Assembly (NCBI GenBank): GCA_001275005.1
Contig: JWZX01001658.1
Location: 1-17,358 of the forward strand
Direction: 5' to 3'
DNA: 17,358 nt
Source: Chrysochromulina tobinii
Lineage: Eukaryota; Haptophyta; Prymnesiales; Chrysochromulinaceae
Part shown: one piece after another, positions 1 to 7,256 of the stretch
How the letters are laid out: each line of letters opens with the position of its first letter
Numbering within the stretch: position 1 is the first letter of the stretch
Notes under the pieces: model-generated
What the model was told of the DNA's origin: nothing
Seen by the model: only the letters and a program-made list of their open reading frames with translations
Database searches by the model: none
Made by a program: the position numbers and the translations under genes

Positions 1-2701
1 ATTCACCATCGCAATTTCGAGAGGAGGGAGCCAGGGCGGGGGTGAGGCAGAAGCACATACTGTGTCCGCGCGGGCATCGGATGCGCGATCGCGAGATTCC
101 CACAGAGTCGTCTGTACCCACACAATCGAGGCAGATGTCGAGGTCGCATCCGTGGCCTTCGCACATCCAGCGAGTGGTTCCCGGCCGGATTCTCGATCCA
201 CACGGCCCATTGCAGAGAGGTTGGAAGCCGCCGCGGCCGCCGCGGACGGGGGCGGGCACAAGGAAGTGACCACGAGTGCATCTGAACCTGGGAGGTTGGG
301 GTGTCCTCGAAGCGGAGGCTACGGGCAGGGGTGGTTCGAACGAGCTAGACTGGTTGCACTGCCTGGCTGCGTCCATCGCACCGACAGTGTAAGCCACCGT
401 TGAGCGTTGGGTCCGGGTGACCGCAGCGGACTGGAGGCGGGCTGCTTCCGTGAGTTCCGCCTCTGCTGCGCGGGCTACGCGAGCTTGCTCCCGCCGAGCA
501 GCGTGAGCGGCCGCCCGTGTCGCCTTAGCGGCTTGTCGACGCAGGCGAGCGTCGAGTGCGGCTTGCCTCCGAGCGTCTACGCGCGCCTGCTTCCGACGAG
601 CGACGGTGGGGTCAAACCCAGCGTTCCGCAGCCAGACGAGTCTGCGTTGCTGCTTGGCGGCGCAAGAAAAGGCCCACGCGATATCCAGGGTGGTGTTCGA
701 TCGCGCATGACGCGCGAGTTTATAAAATGCCGTGAAGACACTGAGCTCGGAATCCCAGTCGTCGTAAGCCCAATCTCCCGCCTCGCGCCCTCCTTCCCTG
801 TCCGGCTCTGTAAAGGGCTTCCGAGTCCTGTCCAGCACCACTATGCCTGCCATGGTGGCCCAAAGTCGAAGCGCCCTGAAGCAGCGGCGAACGAGGCACG
901 CTCCATCCCACACCTCCCGAAGGCCTCTCGAAGCCATCCACTTGGCTCTGGGAGCAGGCTTGTCAATGATGACGACGCGATCACGGTATGAGACGGCGGT
1001 GGTCCGAACCGCATTGACCTTCTTCGACGGACCCATGCGGGCCGTGCATGCAGCCTTCCGCCCCTCTCCAAGGATGGCGACGATCCATTTAAGAAAGCCC
1101 CTCCCATATCCTAGAGCGAGGGTCCGCGCCGCCTCGGGTGATTCGGCGATGAGCTGCGATCTCGGTGCGTCCGGTAAACCGAGCATGAACCGAAGGGCAG
1201 CGTGTTGTTCGCGAGGGCCAAGGCGATCGGCACCGCCGGAGAGGGCTGTCAAAGCGTAGTGAGCCTGCTGAGTGCCAAAGTCGCTCAGGCGATGAGCCAG
1301 CCAACCCATGGCTCGTGATCGGTGTTGCGCCGAGTCACCGATGCAGCACGTCGTGATGGTGTGCCACCTCGACTGCGGTGCTCGAGCAGGGATCGGCCGC
1401 CACAAGCCGGCCACTGTAACGTCCTGGGCAAGAAAGCATCCTGTGCAGGGGCAGGGAGCGTGCGTCTGGCACCACCATTCCCAACCTCCCTTTTGAGGAC
1501 GATACTCTCGAAGGCGGTCGAGGTGCGCCTCGCCTGGAAGGACTCGTTCTAGGAGCCCTGCACCGAGGCGGTCAGCGAGAAGCCCACTGCGATCGGCACG
1601 CGCGTCGAGGATGCAATCAAATGTAGCTTCCGTGAGCAACCTGGCTTTGACCGGGGAACGGCGGAGGAGCGGCCAGGTATCGATAGTCTCGAGAAGAGTG
1701 AACGAGGATGCGCCCGCGAGCTTAGCCATCATGAAGGCGGAGCAAAAGTCAAAAGCAGCGCGGCCCACACCCCTCTTGACGCCAGCGACATGGCACTTGG
1801 CGTGGGCCGAGGGCATAAGGTCCAAAGGCAAGAGCGGGGAGTCGAGCATGAACTTTGCAGTGGCGTCTGCGGCCTCATTTGGGGTAACGCCATCGTGACT
1901 GTGAATATGCACGTAGAGGACCGCCCGCTGTCGTCGCTCGAGCTCGGAGATGTCGCCAAGTTCCTTGTCACGGTAGCGTGCGGCTTTGGAGGAGACCGTG
2001 CGCCCAGTGAAAGCGTGTCCCGCCTGCATACCACTCAGACAGTCCGTGACCACGACGGTGACAGAGTCCTTCGTGGCGGCGAGATGATCGTGAAAGGCGG
2101 CAAGTTCCGCCTCGTAGGAGTGGCGTTCAAAGGTGTCGGCGTAAACGTCCAGTTGTCCTCCGAGTACCGAGCACCCGGAGCTCCCTTGCGCAACGGCTAG
2201 GCATACCCTGCTGACCCTGACGGCGCCCGTCTCCTCGTGGATATCCTTGGACCCGTCAGTAGACACAAAGTGCGTGATCGGGTACTCGGACTCGAGTTCG
2301 AGGAGCTTGTCGAAAACAAAGAGGCATTCCTTCCTTTTGACGGCTTTGCGCGCCTTGTCGCAGACAAGCTGACATTCCCACCAGAACCGAGCAGCGAGCG
2401 GGCAGTCGGGGTGTGCAGGGTTGCCACGAAGCCGTCCCGAGTCATCAAAGCGATACGCAAGTCGTACTCGAGCGAGCCATTCCGGCCCACGGCCGACCCA
2501 AGTGACGTGAAATCCACCCTGTGTGCGCTGATTCCACGTACGCTCCTCGGTTGGGAGCTTGGAATCGTAAAAGAAGATGGCTCTGCGAGTCGCACCGTCC
2601 AGATCAAGTTGAGACGGCCCCGCCGTGCGCACGACCTTATCTATAGAGAATTGGTTCAAAAACACAGCGGGGAACCGGATAACGAGACAGACACACGAAC
2701 C
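1..2701 (-). CDS. RNase HI-domain protein with C-terminal zinc fingers, partial (retroelement-like)
   Basis: One minus-strand frame stays open for 900 codons, from just after a TGA at 2704-2702 to the window edge. It contains an RNase HI domain: Asp149 in STDGSK, Glu199 in EAELAA, Asp220 in VTDCLSG and Asp279 in NEAADA, with a conserved-looking HIHSHDG just before the last. These match the DEDD metal-binding set that cleaves RNA in RNA-DNA hybrids. A second long segment of unknown fold follows, then an Ala/Arg-rich helical stretch (about residues 690-760), then Cys/His clusters: CTRGH at 808 through CDLDICLDC ending at 860, and a second CPRGH from 876 cut by the edge. The clusters resemble ZZ/DC1-type fingers. 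The first in-frame ATG lies after the second catalytic acid, so the real start is missing: either a 5'-truncated retroelement or a downstream exon. No reverse transcriptase motif is visible. A possible acceptor, CTCTATAG, lies near 2642. Confidence 0.72.
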
Positions 2702-2770
2702 TCACAAACCCCTGTGCCTTTTCGGGGTTTTGGTTCCTCAAGTTCCGTCATTCTCGTGACCCCTCGGGAA

Positions 2771-4291
2771 ATGCTTCGCATCCTCAGTTTCAAGCTCGTG
2801 CGCCGCCGCGCCTTCGGCCGTCGCCTCTGCTGGAGCGCCGCGGAAATCGAGGATGCCGCGATGCGCGCACCTCGGAGCTTGAGCGCCGCGGAGATCGAGG
2901 ATGCCGCGATGCGCGCTCCACGGAGGCGCGGCGAGCGTGTCGACAGCGTCGACAGCGTCACGCTCGCTGACCGAGTGTTTCACCTCGAGCGCATGTCCAA
3001 GGCGGATATTGATCCAAAGATACTCGCGGAGGTGCGAGCGCTGCGGCTGGGTCGCATCAGGCACGGGGCGGATCAGAAGCGCGCCGATCAGCGGCGTATC
3101 ACCATCGCACAGCAGCACATGGGCAACACGGTGCTGCTCGGCAAGACGAGCGTCGGCATGCACCACGAATGGGACCGGCTCAATCGGGAGAGTCTGCCCG
3201 AGGTGGTGCTGCTCGGGCACTCGAATTGCGGCAAGTCCGCGCTGCTCAACGCGCTCGCCGGCACGCACGCGCGCCACGGCCCCGCGCATGTGAGCCCCCG
3301 CGCAGGCTGGACGGCCGATCTGGGCTTCTACCGCATGAGGACCAAGGTGCCCATTACGGCGCTGGGCCCGAGCGCGCCAGCACGGCCCTACGCTGCGAGC
3401 GGCGAGGGCGAGGGCGAGAGTGCGGGCGCCGTCGTGGGCGCGGGCGAGGGTGCGCCACTCTCATCATATGCCGAGGACGCTCGACACGACGCTCGGCCAC
3501 TCTCATCATATGCCGAGGACGCTCGACACGACGCTCGGCAACGCGAGCGCATGCGCGGCGCCCTGGGAATGATTCTCGTGGACACGCCCGGCTACGGCTT
3601 CGCGGTGGGGGACAGCCGGCAGCTCAAGGCGTGGGGCGAGCTGCTCGCCGACTATCTCAACAAGTCGGAGAGGCTGCGCCTCGGGGTACTCCTCATTGAC
3701 TCCACGCGGGGGCTTTGCGCGGCCGACGTACGTGTCTTGCGGCGCGTGCTCAAATCGGGAGTACCGGTACTGCCCGGGGCTTCTCGAAGGCCCCTCCTGC
3801 TGCTGCCTGAGCGCGCCGGTGCTCACCACGACGCCCCCACTTCCCCACAGGTGCTGCCGGTGCTGACGAAGGCAGATCTGCTGCTGCCAGAGGACCTCGC
3901 GGCCTCGCACGCCGTCGTGAGCGCCCAGCTTGCCGAGGCCGCCCCCGCCGGGACGGGGGTGCGTGCGCCGCCGCCGATGCTCTCGGCGCATTTTCTGACC
4001 GGGGTCGCCAATTTATGGCGGGTGCTGCTGCGCACGCTCGCCGAGATCGAGCGAGCTGAGTTTGGGGCGCAGGAAGGGCGCCGGCGACGAGAGGGGCTGG
4101 AAGGGGCGCACTCGGTGGAAGACGAGGACGAGAGTGATGTGGGGAAGTGGGGGCGTCGTGGTGAGCACTCGGTGGACGAGGACGAGAGTGATGTGGGGAA
4201 GTGGGGGCGTCGTGGTGAGCACTCGGTGGACGAGGACGAGAGTGATGTGGCACGACCACCACATGGAGCCGCGGAGATGCACGCTCGCTAG
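2771..4291 (+). CDS. EngB/YihA-family GTPase, probably organellar
   Basis: TrmE-Era-EngA-EngB superfamily GTPase; EngB proteins assist large ribosomal subunit assembly. Numbering from the ATG at 2771: G1 GHSNCGKS 149-156, G2 Thr181 in AGWTADLGFYRM, G3 DTPGYGFA from 271 (the PGYG is typical of EngB), G4 TKAD 366-369, G5 SAH 405-407. I chose this ATG because it gives an Arg-rich, acid-free leader (MLRILSFKLVRRRAFGRR) like a mitochondrial presequence and avoids overlap with the minus-strand RNase H frame; the same frame is open back to 2237. Unspliced length is 506 residues, long for the family. Extras are an N-terminal 16-residue duplication (SAAEIEDAAMRAPR), a Gly/Glu-rich insertion between G2 and G3 with two copies of PLSSYAEDARHDAR, a likely 90-base intron before G4, and an acidic repeated tail. 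Removing the intron gives 476 residues. Family confident; start and intron inferred. Confidence 0.8.
   Translation: MLRILSFKLVRRRAFGRRLCWSAAEIEDAAMRAPRSLSAAEIEDAAMRAPRRRGERVDSVDSVTLADRVFHLERMSKADIDPKILAEVRALRLGRIRHGADQKRADQRRITIAQQHMGNTVLLGKTSVGMHHEWDRLNRESLPEVVLLGHSNCGKSALLNALAGTHARHGPAHVSPRAGWTADLGFYRMRTKVPITALGPSAPARPYAASGEGEGESAGAVVGAGEGAPLSSYAEDARHDARPLSSYAEDARHDARQRERMRGALGMILVDTPGYGFAVGDSRQLKAWGELLADYLNKSERLRLGVLLIDSTRGLCAADVRVLRRVLKSGVPVLPGASRRPLLLLPERAGAHHDAPTSPQVLPVLTKADLLLPEDLAASHAVVSAQLAEAAPAGTGVRAPPPMLSAHFLTGVANLWRVLLRTLAEIERAEFGAQEGRRRREGLEGAHSVEDEDESDVGKWGRRGEHSVDEDESDVGKWGRRGEHSVDEDESDVARPPHGAAEMHAR
2831..2929 (+). repeat. 48-base tandem duplication in GTPase N-terminus
   Basis: Two near-identical 48-base units encode SAAEIEDAAMRAPR twice, separated by Ser-Leu. 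The few differences are mostly silent (gaaatc/gagatc, gcacct/gctcca), suggesting a fairly recent in-frame duplication in the linker between the leader and the GTPase domain. Confidence 0.8.
3454..3540 (+). repeat. 42-base tandem duplication in the GTPase insertion
   Basis: Two identical 42-base units starting CCACTCTCATCATATGCC encode PLSSYAEDARHDAR twice, inside the Gly/Glu-rich insertion between the switch I threonine and the DTPG motif. Confidence 0.85.
3761..3850 (+). other. probable 90-base spliceosomal intron in the GTPase gene
   Basis: A GT at 3761 (GTACCGGTAC) and a pyrimidine-rich end with AG at 3850 (CCCCCACTTCCCCACAG) bound a stretch encoding 30 residues that do not fit the family. 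Removal is in phase 0 and joins LKSG directly to VLPVLTKADLL, the expected spacing before the G4 motif. Because it is a multiple of three with no stop, retention would keep the frame. An alternative donor, GTACGTG at 3728, would also keep the frame but removes conserved-looking helix sequence. Confidence 0.65.
4115..4250 (+). repeat. 54-base tandem repeat encoding an acidic GTPase tail
   Basis: Units of 54 bases encode GEHSVDEDESDVGKWGRR, with two full copies and flanking partial copies of the HSV-EDEDESDV part. Each full unit contains a 31-base stretch (4138-4168 and 4192-4222) that is the exact reverse complement of the 3' end of the intron at 3819-3849. Confidence 0.85.
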
Positions 4292-4464
4292 ACTCTGTAG
4301 ACTGTACGTTGCACTGTGGCACCATGGCCAGTTGAGTCATTTGTCACGTAGTTGTGCGGTTCTACGGGCTTCAGCCCCGGGGCGTTGACCGCTGAGAGCG
4401 CAGTTAATTCTGATGTCCGTAAAATATCGTCAAGGGGTTGGAGATAGAGATCGATCACAATTGA

Positions 4465-4523
4465 GCTTCATCAGGGTAAGTGCGCTAATGGCGGACGATG
4501 GAGTGCTTCATCAGCGTAAGTGC
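4465..4523 (+). repeat. duplicated donor-like 19-mer upstream of the dioxygenase
   Basis: GCTTCATCAG(G/C)GTAAGTGC occurs at 4465-4483 and 4505-4523 with one mismatch. Both copies carry a near-consensus 5' splice site, GTAAGT, and they bracket the candidate ATGs at 4488 and 4498. This could be a duplicated donor or chance duplication in a 5' UTR. Confidence 0.5.
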
Positions 4524-5343
4524 CTCCGCCAAGTTCCGCGATCCTTCTCAGTGGAAACCGCGGAAGTCGTGGGGAGCAGGCGCGCACGTAGCGCTTCGCC
4601 GCCGCACGCTCTGCCACGGCCGACCCATGGGGCGGCGCGCGGGCGGACATGCAGGTGGCAACGCCACACCTGCGCCACATCTGGGCGTCAGCGTGCTTCC
4701 TCCGCAAGCCAAAACTGAGCTCATGCCCGATCGCCTCGGCGGCGACGCGGCCGTTCTGGTCATCAAAGGTTTCCTCAGCGAGGACGATATCGCTGTGCTG
4801 CACCGCCTCGGGCCGACTGGGGCACGCAAGGAGCATGACCGCTACGAGGGTCTCGAATTTTCGCACGACGTTTGGCGGTTCGAAAAGGCTCTCAAGACGG
4901 AGGATCCGTTGCTGCGACGAAAGGTGCTCGGCGCGATGCTGTTTGCCGACCGAGAGCTGTGGCGCAGCATCCCTACCACCGACGACAAACAGTCGCAGCT
5001 GCTGCACGAGGAGGTCGAGTATATTGTGTACGACGCTGACGCTTGCCGCGAGCGTGGTCTTGCACCACCGCATATCGGTCCACACGTCGACAACTCGAGC
5101 GCGGTGACCATGGTTGCGATGCTGTCGGAACCGGGCGCTGATTTTGACGGAGGCACCAACCTATTCGAAGATGGCCTCGGCGGTAAGATAGGCGACGGTC
5201 GTCACCGCGCCGTGCAGCCGCGCCGTGGCGATGCGCTGCTCTTCCGTGGCGAGCGCTGCGAACACTCGCTGACGGAAGTCACGCGCGGCGTGCGCCGTAT
5301 CCTGCAGATTGAACTGTGTCGGAAGCGCGAAGGGTATCACTGA
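4498..5343 (+). CDS. 2-oxoglutarate/Fe(II)-dependent dioxygenase, prolyl 4-hydroxylase-like
   Basis: The C-terminal half has the double-stranded beta-helix signature of the P4H-like branch. Numbering from 4498, HVD at 196-198 supplies the first His and Asp iron ligands, EHS at 255-257 the second His (His256), and an Arg ten residues on (Arg266, in TRGVRRIL) the expected 2-oxoglutarate carboxylate contact. Between them lie FDGGTNLFE and VQPRRGDALLF, both typical of the fold. Such enzymes hydroxylate protein or small-molecule substrates using O2, Fe2+ and 2-oxoglutarate; this substrate cannot be named. The conserved part begins around PDRLGGDAAVLVIKGFLSED, so ATGs at 4498, 4627 or 4723 are all possible starts. 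The first 75 residues are low-complexity and contain GTAAGT donor-like sites, so the 5' end may be spliced. The stop is immediately followed by the possible start region of the next plus-strand gene. Confidence 0.82.
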   Translation: MECFISVSASAKFRDPSQWKPRKSWGAGAHVALRRRTLCHGRPMGRRAGGHAGGNATPAPHLGVSVLPPQAKTELMPDRLGGDAAVLVIKGFLSEDDIAVLHRLGPTGARKEHDRYEGLEFSHDVWRFEKALKTEDPLLRRKVLGAMLFADRELWRSIPTTDDKQSQLLHEEVEYIVYDADACRERGLAPPHIGPHVDNSSAVTMVAMLSEPGADFDGGTNLFEDGLGGKIGDGRHRAVQPRRGDALLFRGERCEHSLTEVTRGVRRILQIELCRKREGYH

Positions 5344-5345
5344 TG

Positions 5346-5361
5346 CGATCGGCGCCGATCG
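5346..5361. promoter_or_regulatory. 16-base perfect palindrome at a gene junction
   Basis: CGATCGGCGCCGATCG is a perfect palindrome lying right after the dioxygenase stop, with a third CGATCG at 5364-5369. Its place in the 128-base gap before the calponin-homology start suggests a protein-binding site, but no known factor is recognised. Confidence 0.3.
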
Positions 5362-5471
5362 GCCGATCGAGGTTACTGTCGTGGTTTCTGTTTCGTCACG
5401 TACCGGTAAAATACGGTCGCCACCCGCCCGATTCTCTCGGGACTCCCTTGTTCGAATTCCAGGCGCAGAAG

Positions 5472-6908
5472 ATGGACAGTCCGCCACGCATGGAGAGCTT
5501 CGTCGCAGGGCGCACCCCCGGCGCGGTCGCCATGACGGTAGTCACGTTGCCTCTGCCTACCGACGATGCCTTAGCGGCCCCAGAGCTGCACGGCAAAGTC
5601 TGCCAAGTGGGTGCTGTTGCACTCGCATGCGGGCCGGTGTTGCTCCCTCCCATGCCGACAGAGCCGGCCCCGCAGCCTCCGCGCGCGGCGGCGCACACGG
5701 ACGCACACGTACAGGACAACCTTATGAGAGCGCGAAACGCTCTCCTCAAGCGTAGTTCAAGCGCCGACGCTGACGTCCAGAAGACTGAAATGCAACGCAA
5801 GGCGCCAACTGCAGTGCAGTCAATGGGCGTATCTCGGCTCTCTCGTTCCATTGGAGCGAGGCAACTCTCTGCGGCACAATCCATGGGCTTCTCTCGTTCG
5901 TACCCAAAGCGAAATCGTGCCCCCACGACTGACTCCTCTGCCGCCCCGAAAGCCGGCAGCCCCACACCCAAAGCGGCGCAGCCGACCACACAGAAGCCGC
6001 CCTCTGCCAAACCGCCAAACCCGGACGGTGGCCTCCAGGCGGCAATCGAGGCGGGCGCATGGGTGGCCGAGGTGCTCGGCATAGCACCTCCCTCCGAAGC
6101 GGCCGACGTGGAGGGTCACCATGCGGTGCTGCATGCATGGCTACGCTCGGGCGAGCTCCTGTGCGAGCTCGTCAACAAGCTGCAGCCCGGCACAATCTCG
6201 CGCGTCTCCTCGAGCACCATGCCCTTTAAGCAGATGGAAAACATGTCAAACTACATCGAGGCATGCGTGGCGCTCGGCGTGCCCAACCAGGACTGCTTCC
6301 ACTCCGTCGACCTTTTTGAGGGCAAGGACCTGCGCGCGGTCGTGCGCAACATCCATGCACTCGGACGCGTAGCGCAGAGCCTCGATTGCTTCAACGGGCC
6401 CATCCTCGGCGCCAAGATCGCCGAAAAGAAGGAGCGCGCCGCTACTCGTAGAGCTACCACGAGCCCTCAATCAGTAATCATCGAGTGCCCCGCCAGCCAA
6501 GAGCAAGAGGATGTGGACCCCCAAGGCCCGCAGACTCCCGTGCGAAGCAAGACGCTGACTGCGGCGCAATCCATGGGGGTCTCTCATCTCTCTCGGCCGA
6601 GAAGGAGCGCCCTCTCCATCATGCCTTCTTCGTACTTGCCGCAGATCGGCTTCTCCAGCTCATACCTGAAGCGCAAAATTGGCCGGGTGAAATTTGCTGC
6701 AGACGCTGCCGAGCCGCCCTCAGTGTGCTCGCCCGGACGTGCTCAGCGTGCACTTAGAAGAGCGAGGCTCAGCGTGCACCTCTCTGCCACTCAGTGGCAG
6801 AAAGGTGCACGGACGCCCTCAGACACTGACCCCGTCGCAGATCCACGAGAGGTAGCCATCAGGTACATCGTCCGCCGAGAGCAAGAGGATGCGGACCTCA
6901 ACATTTGA
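5472..6908 (+). CDS. Calponin-homology (CH) domain protein
   Basis: From the ATG at 5472 the protein has 478 residues; the frame is also open from 5316 and 5343. A single CH domain lies at about residues 188-300 (AIEAGAWVAEVLGI, then AWLRSGELLCELVNKLQPG, FKQMENMSNYIEACVALGV, DLFEGKDLRAVVRNIHALGR). The type is closest to the calponin/transgelin group, and the GPILGAKIAEKKER just after it resembles the short calponin-family tail motif. Such domains bind actin or, in some lineages, microtubules. The flanks are Pro/Ser/Ala-rich and probably disordered, with a repeated AQSMG(V/F)S(R/H) motif before and after the domain and two EQED motifs near the C-terminus. I prefer 5472 because the earlier starts overlap or abut the preceding gene and add an unconserved leader, but MRSAPIGRSRLLSWFLFR from 5343 could be a real N-terminus. 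Confidence 0.78.
   Translation: MDSPPRMESFVAGRTPGAVAMTVVTLPLPTDDALAAPELHGKVCQVGAVALACGPVLLPPMPTEPAPQPPRAAAHTDAHVQDNLMRARNALLKRSSSADADVQKTEMQRKAPTAVQSMGVSRLSRSIGARQLSAAQSMGFSRSYPKRNRAPTTDSSAAPKAGSPTPKAAQPTTQKPPSAKPPNPDGGLQAAIEAGAWVAEVLGIAPPSEAADVEGHHAVLHAWLRSGELLCELVNKLQPGTISRVSSSTMPFKQMENMSNYIEACVALGVPNQDCFHSVDLFEGKDLRAVVRNIHALGRVAQSLDCFNGPILGAKIAEKKERAATRRATTSPQSVIIECPASQEQEDVDPQGPQTPVRSKTLTAAQSMGVSHLSRPRRSALSIMPSSYLPQIGFSSSYLKRKIGRVKFAADAAEPPSVCSPGRAQRALRRARLSVHLSATQWQKGARTPSDTDPVADPREVAIRYIVRREQEDADLNI
6774..6810. repeat. 37-base inverted repeat inside the CH-protein CDS
   Basis: Arms GTGCACCTCTCTGCCAC and GTGGCAGAAAGGTGCAC pair at 16 of 17 positions around a three-base loop, TCA. It lies in the Ser/Arg-rich C-terminal coding region, next to a direct repeat GCTCAGCGTGCAC at 6741-6753 and 6767-6779. 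Transcribed, it would form a strong hairpin. Confidence 0.6.
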
Positions 6909-7256
6909 GTGCTGAGTCACTGAGTGCAGGCCTCGTCCCTCGTCGTGCGGCTCGACCCTCGCCTCGGTGCGGAGCTCAAACACAAACAACCGGATTCCAT
7001 AGCTAGAGTCGTAGACGCGAAATATTTACGTGAACCGAATTGAAAAAGTTGAGCTACCACGACACCGCCACCCCAGCGAAAAATGTACGAGTCCCGACCA
7101 CGATAAGCATGGGTTTCGGGTTCGCCGTTTCGCGGAACACGTGAAGTGCCGGGTCGCGGCGCCCCTCCCCCCTCGCGCGTCGCGGGTCGGGTCGGCGCGT
7201 GCTCGACGGCCCCCCACATCGCGAACGCGGAACGGAAGCAGCAACCATGTCTCTAT
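6909..7256. other. convergent intergenic region
   Basis: This 348-base gap lies between the ends of the plus-strand CH gene and the minus-strand EF-hand gene, so it should hold two 3' UTRs. It has an AT-richer part near 7000-7090 and a very GC-rich part near 7155-7240. I see no tRNA, convincing ORF or poly(A) signal. Confidence 0.6.

Noticed and set aside
407-2200. Several plus-strand frames over the first 2.2 kb
   Set aside because: They are antisense to the 900-codon minus-strand frame, Arg/Ser/Pro-rich, and match no family; the minus frame has catalytic and zinc-binding motifs.
2237-2770. N-terminal extension of the GTPase frame
   Set aside because: It lies antisense to the RNase H frame, has no GTPase-family features, and a presequence-like leader begins at 2771.
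2738-3289. 183-residue minus-strand frame
   Set aside because: Antisense to the GTPase N-terminal region and P-loop, Arg/Ala-rich, with no motif of its own.
5440-5470. tRNA T-arm-like GTTCGAATTCC
   Set aside because: Flanking bases do not form the T stem, and no acceptor or anticodon arms are present at the proper distances.
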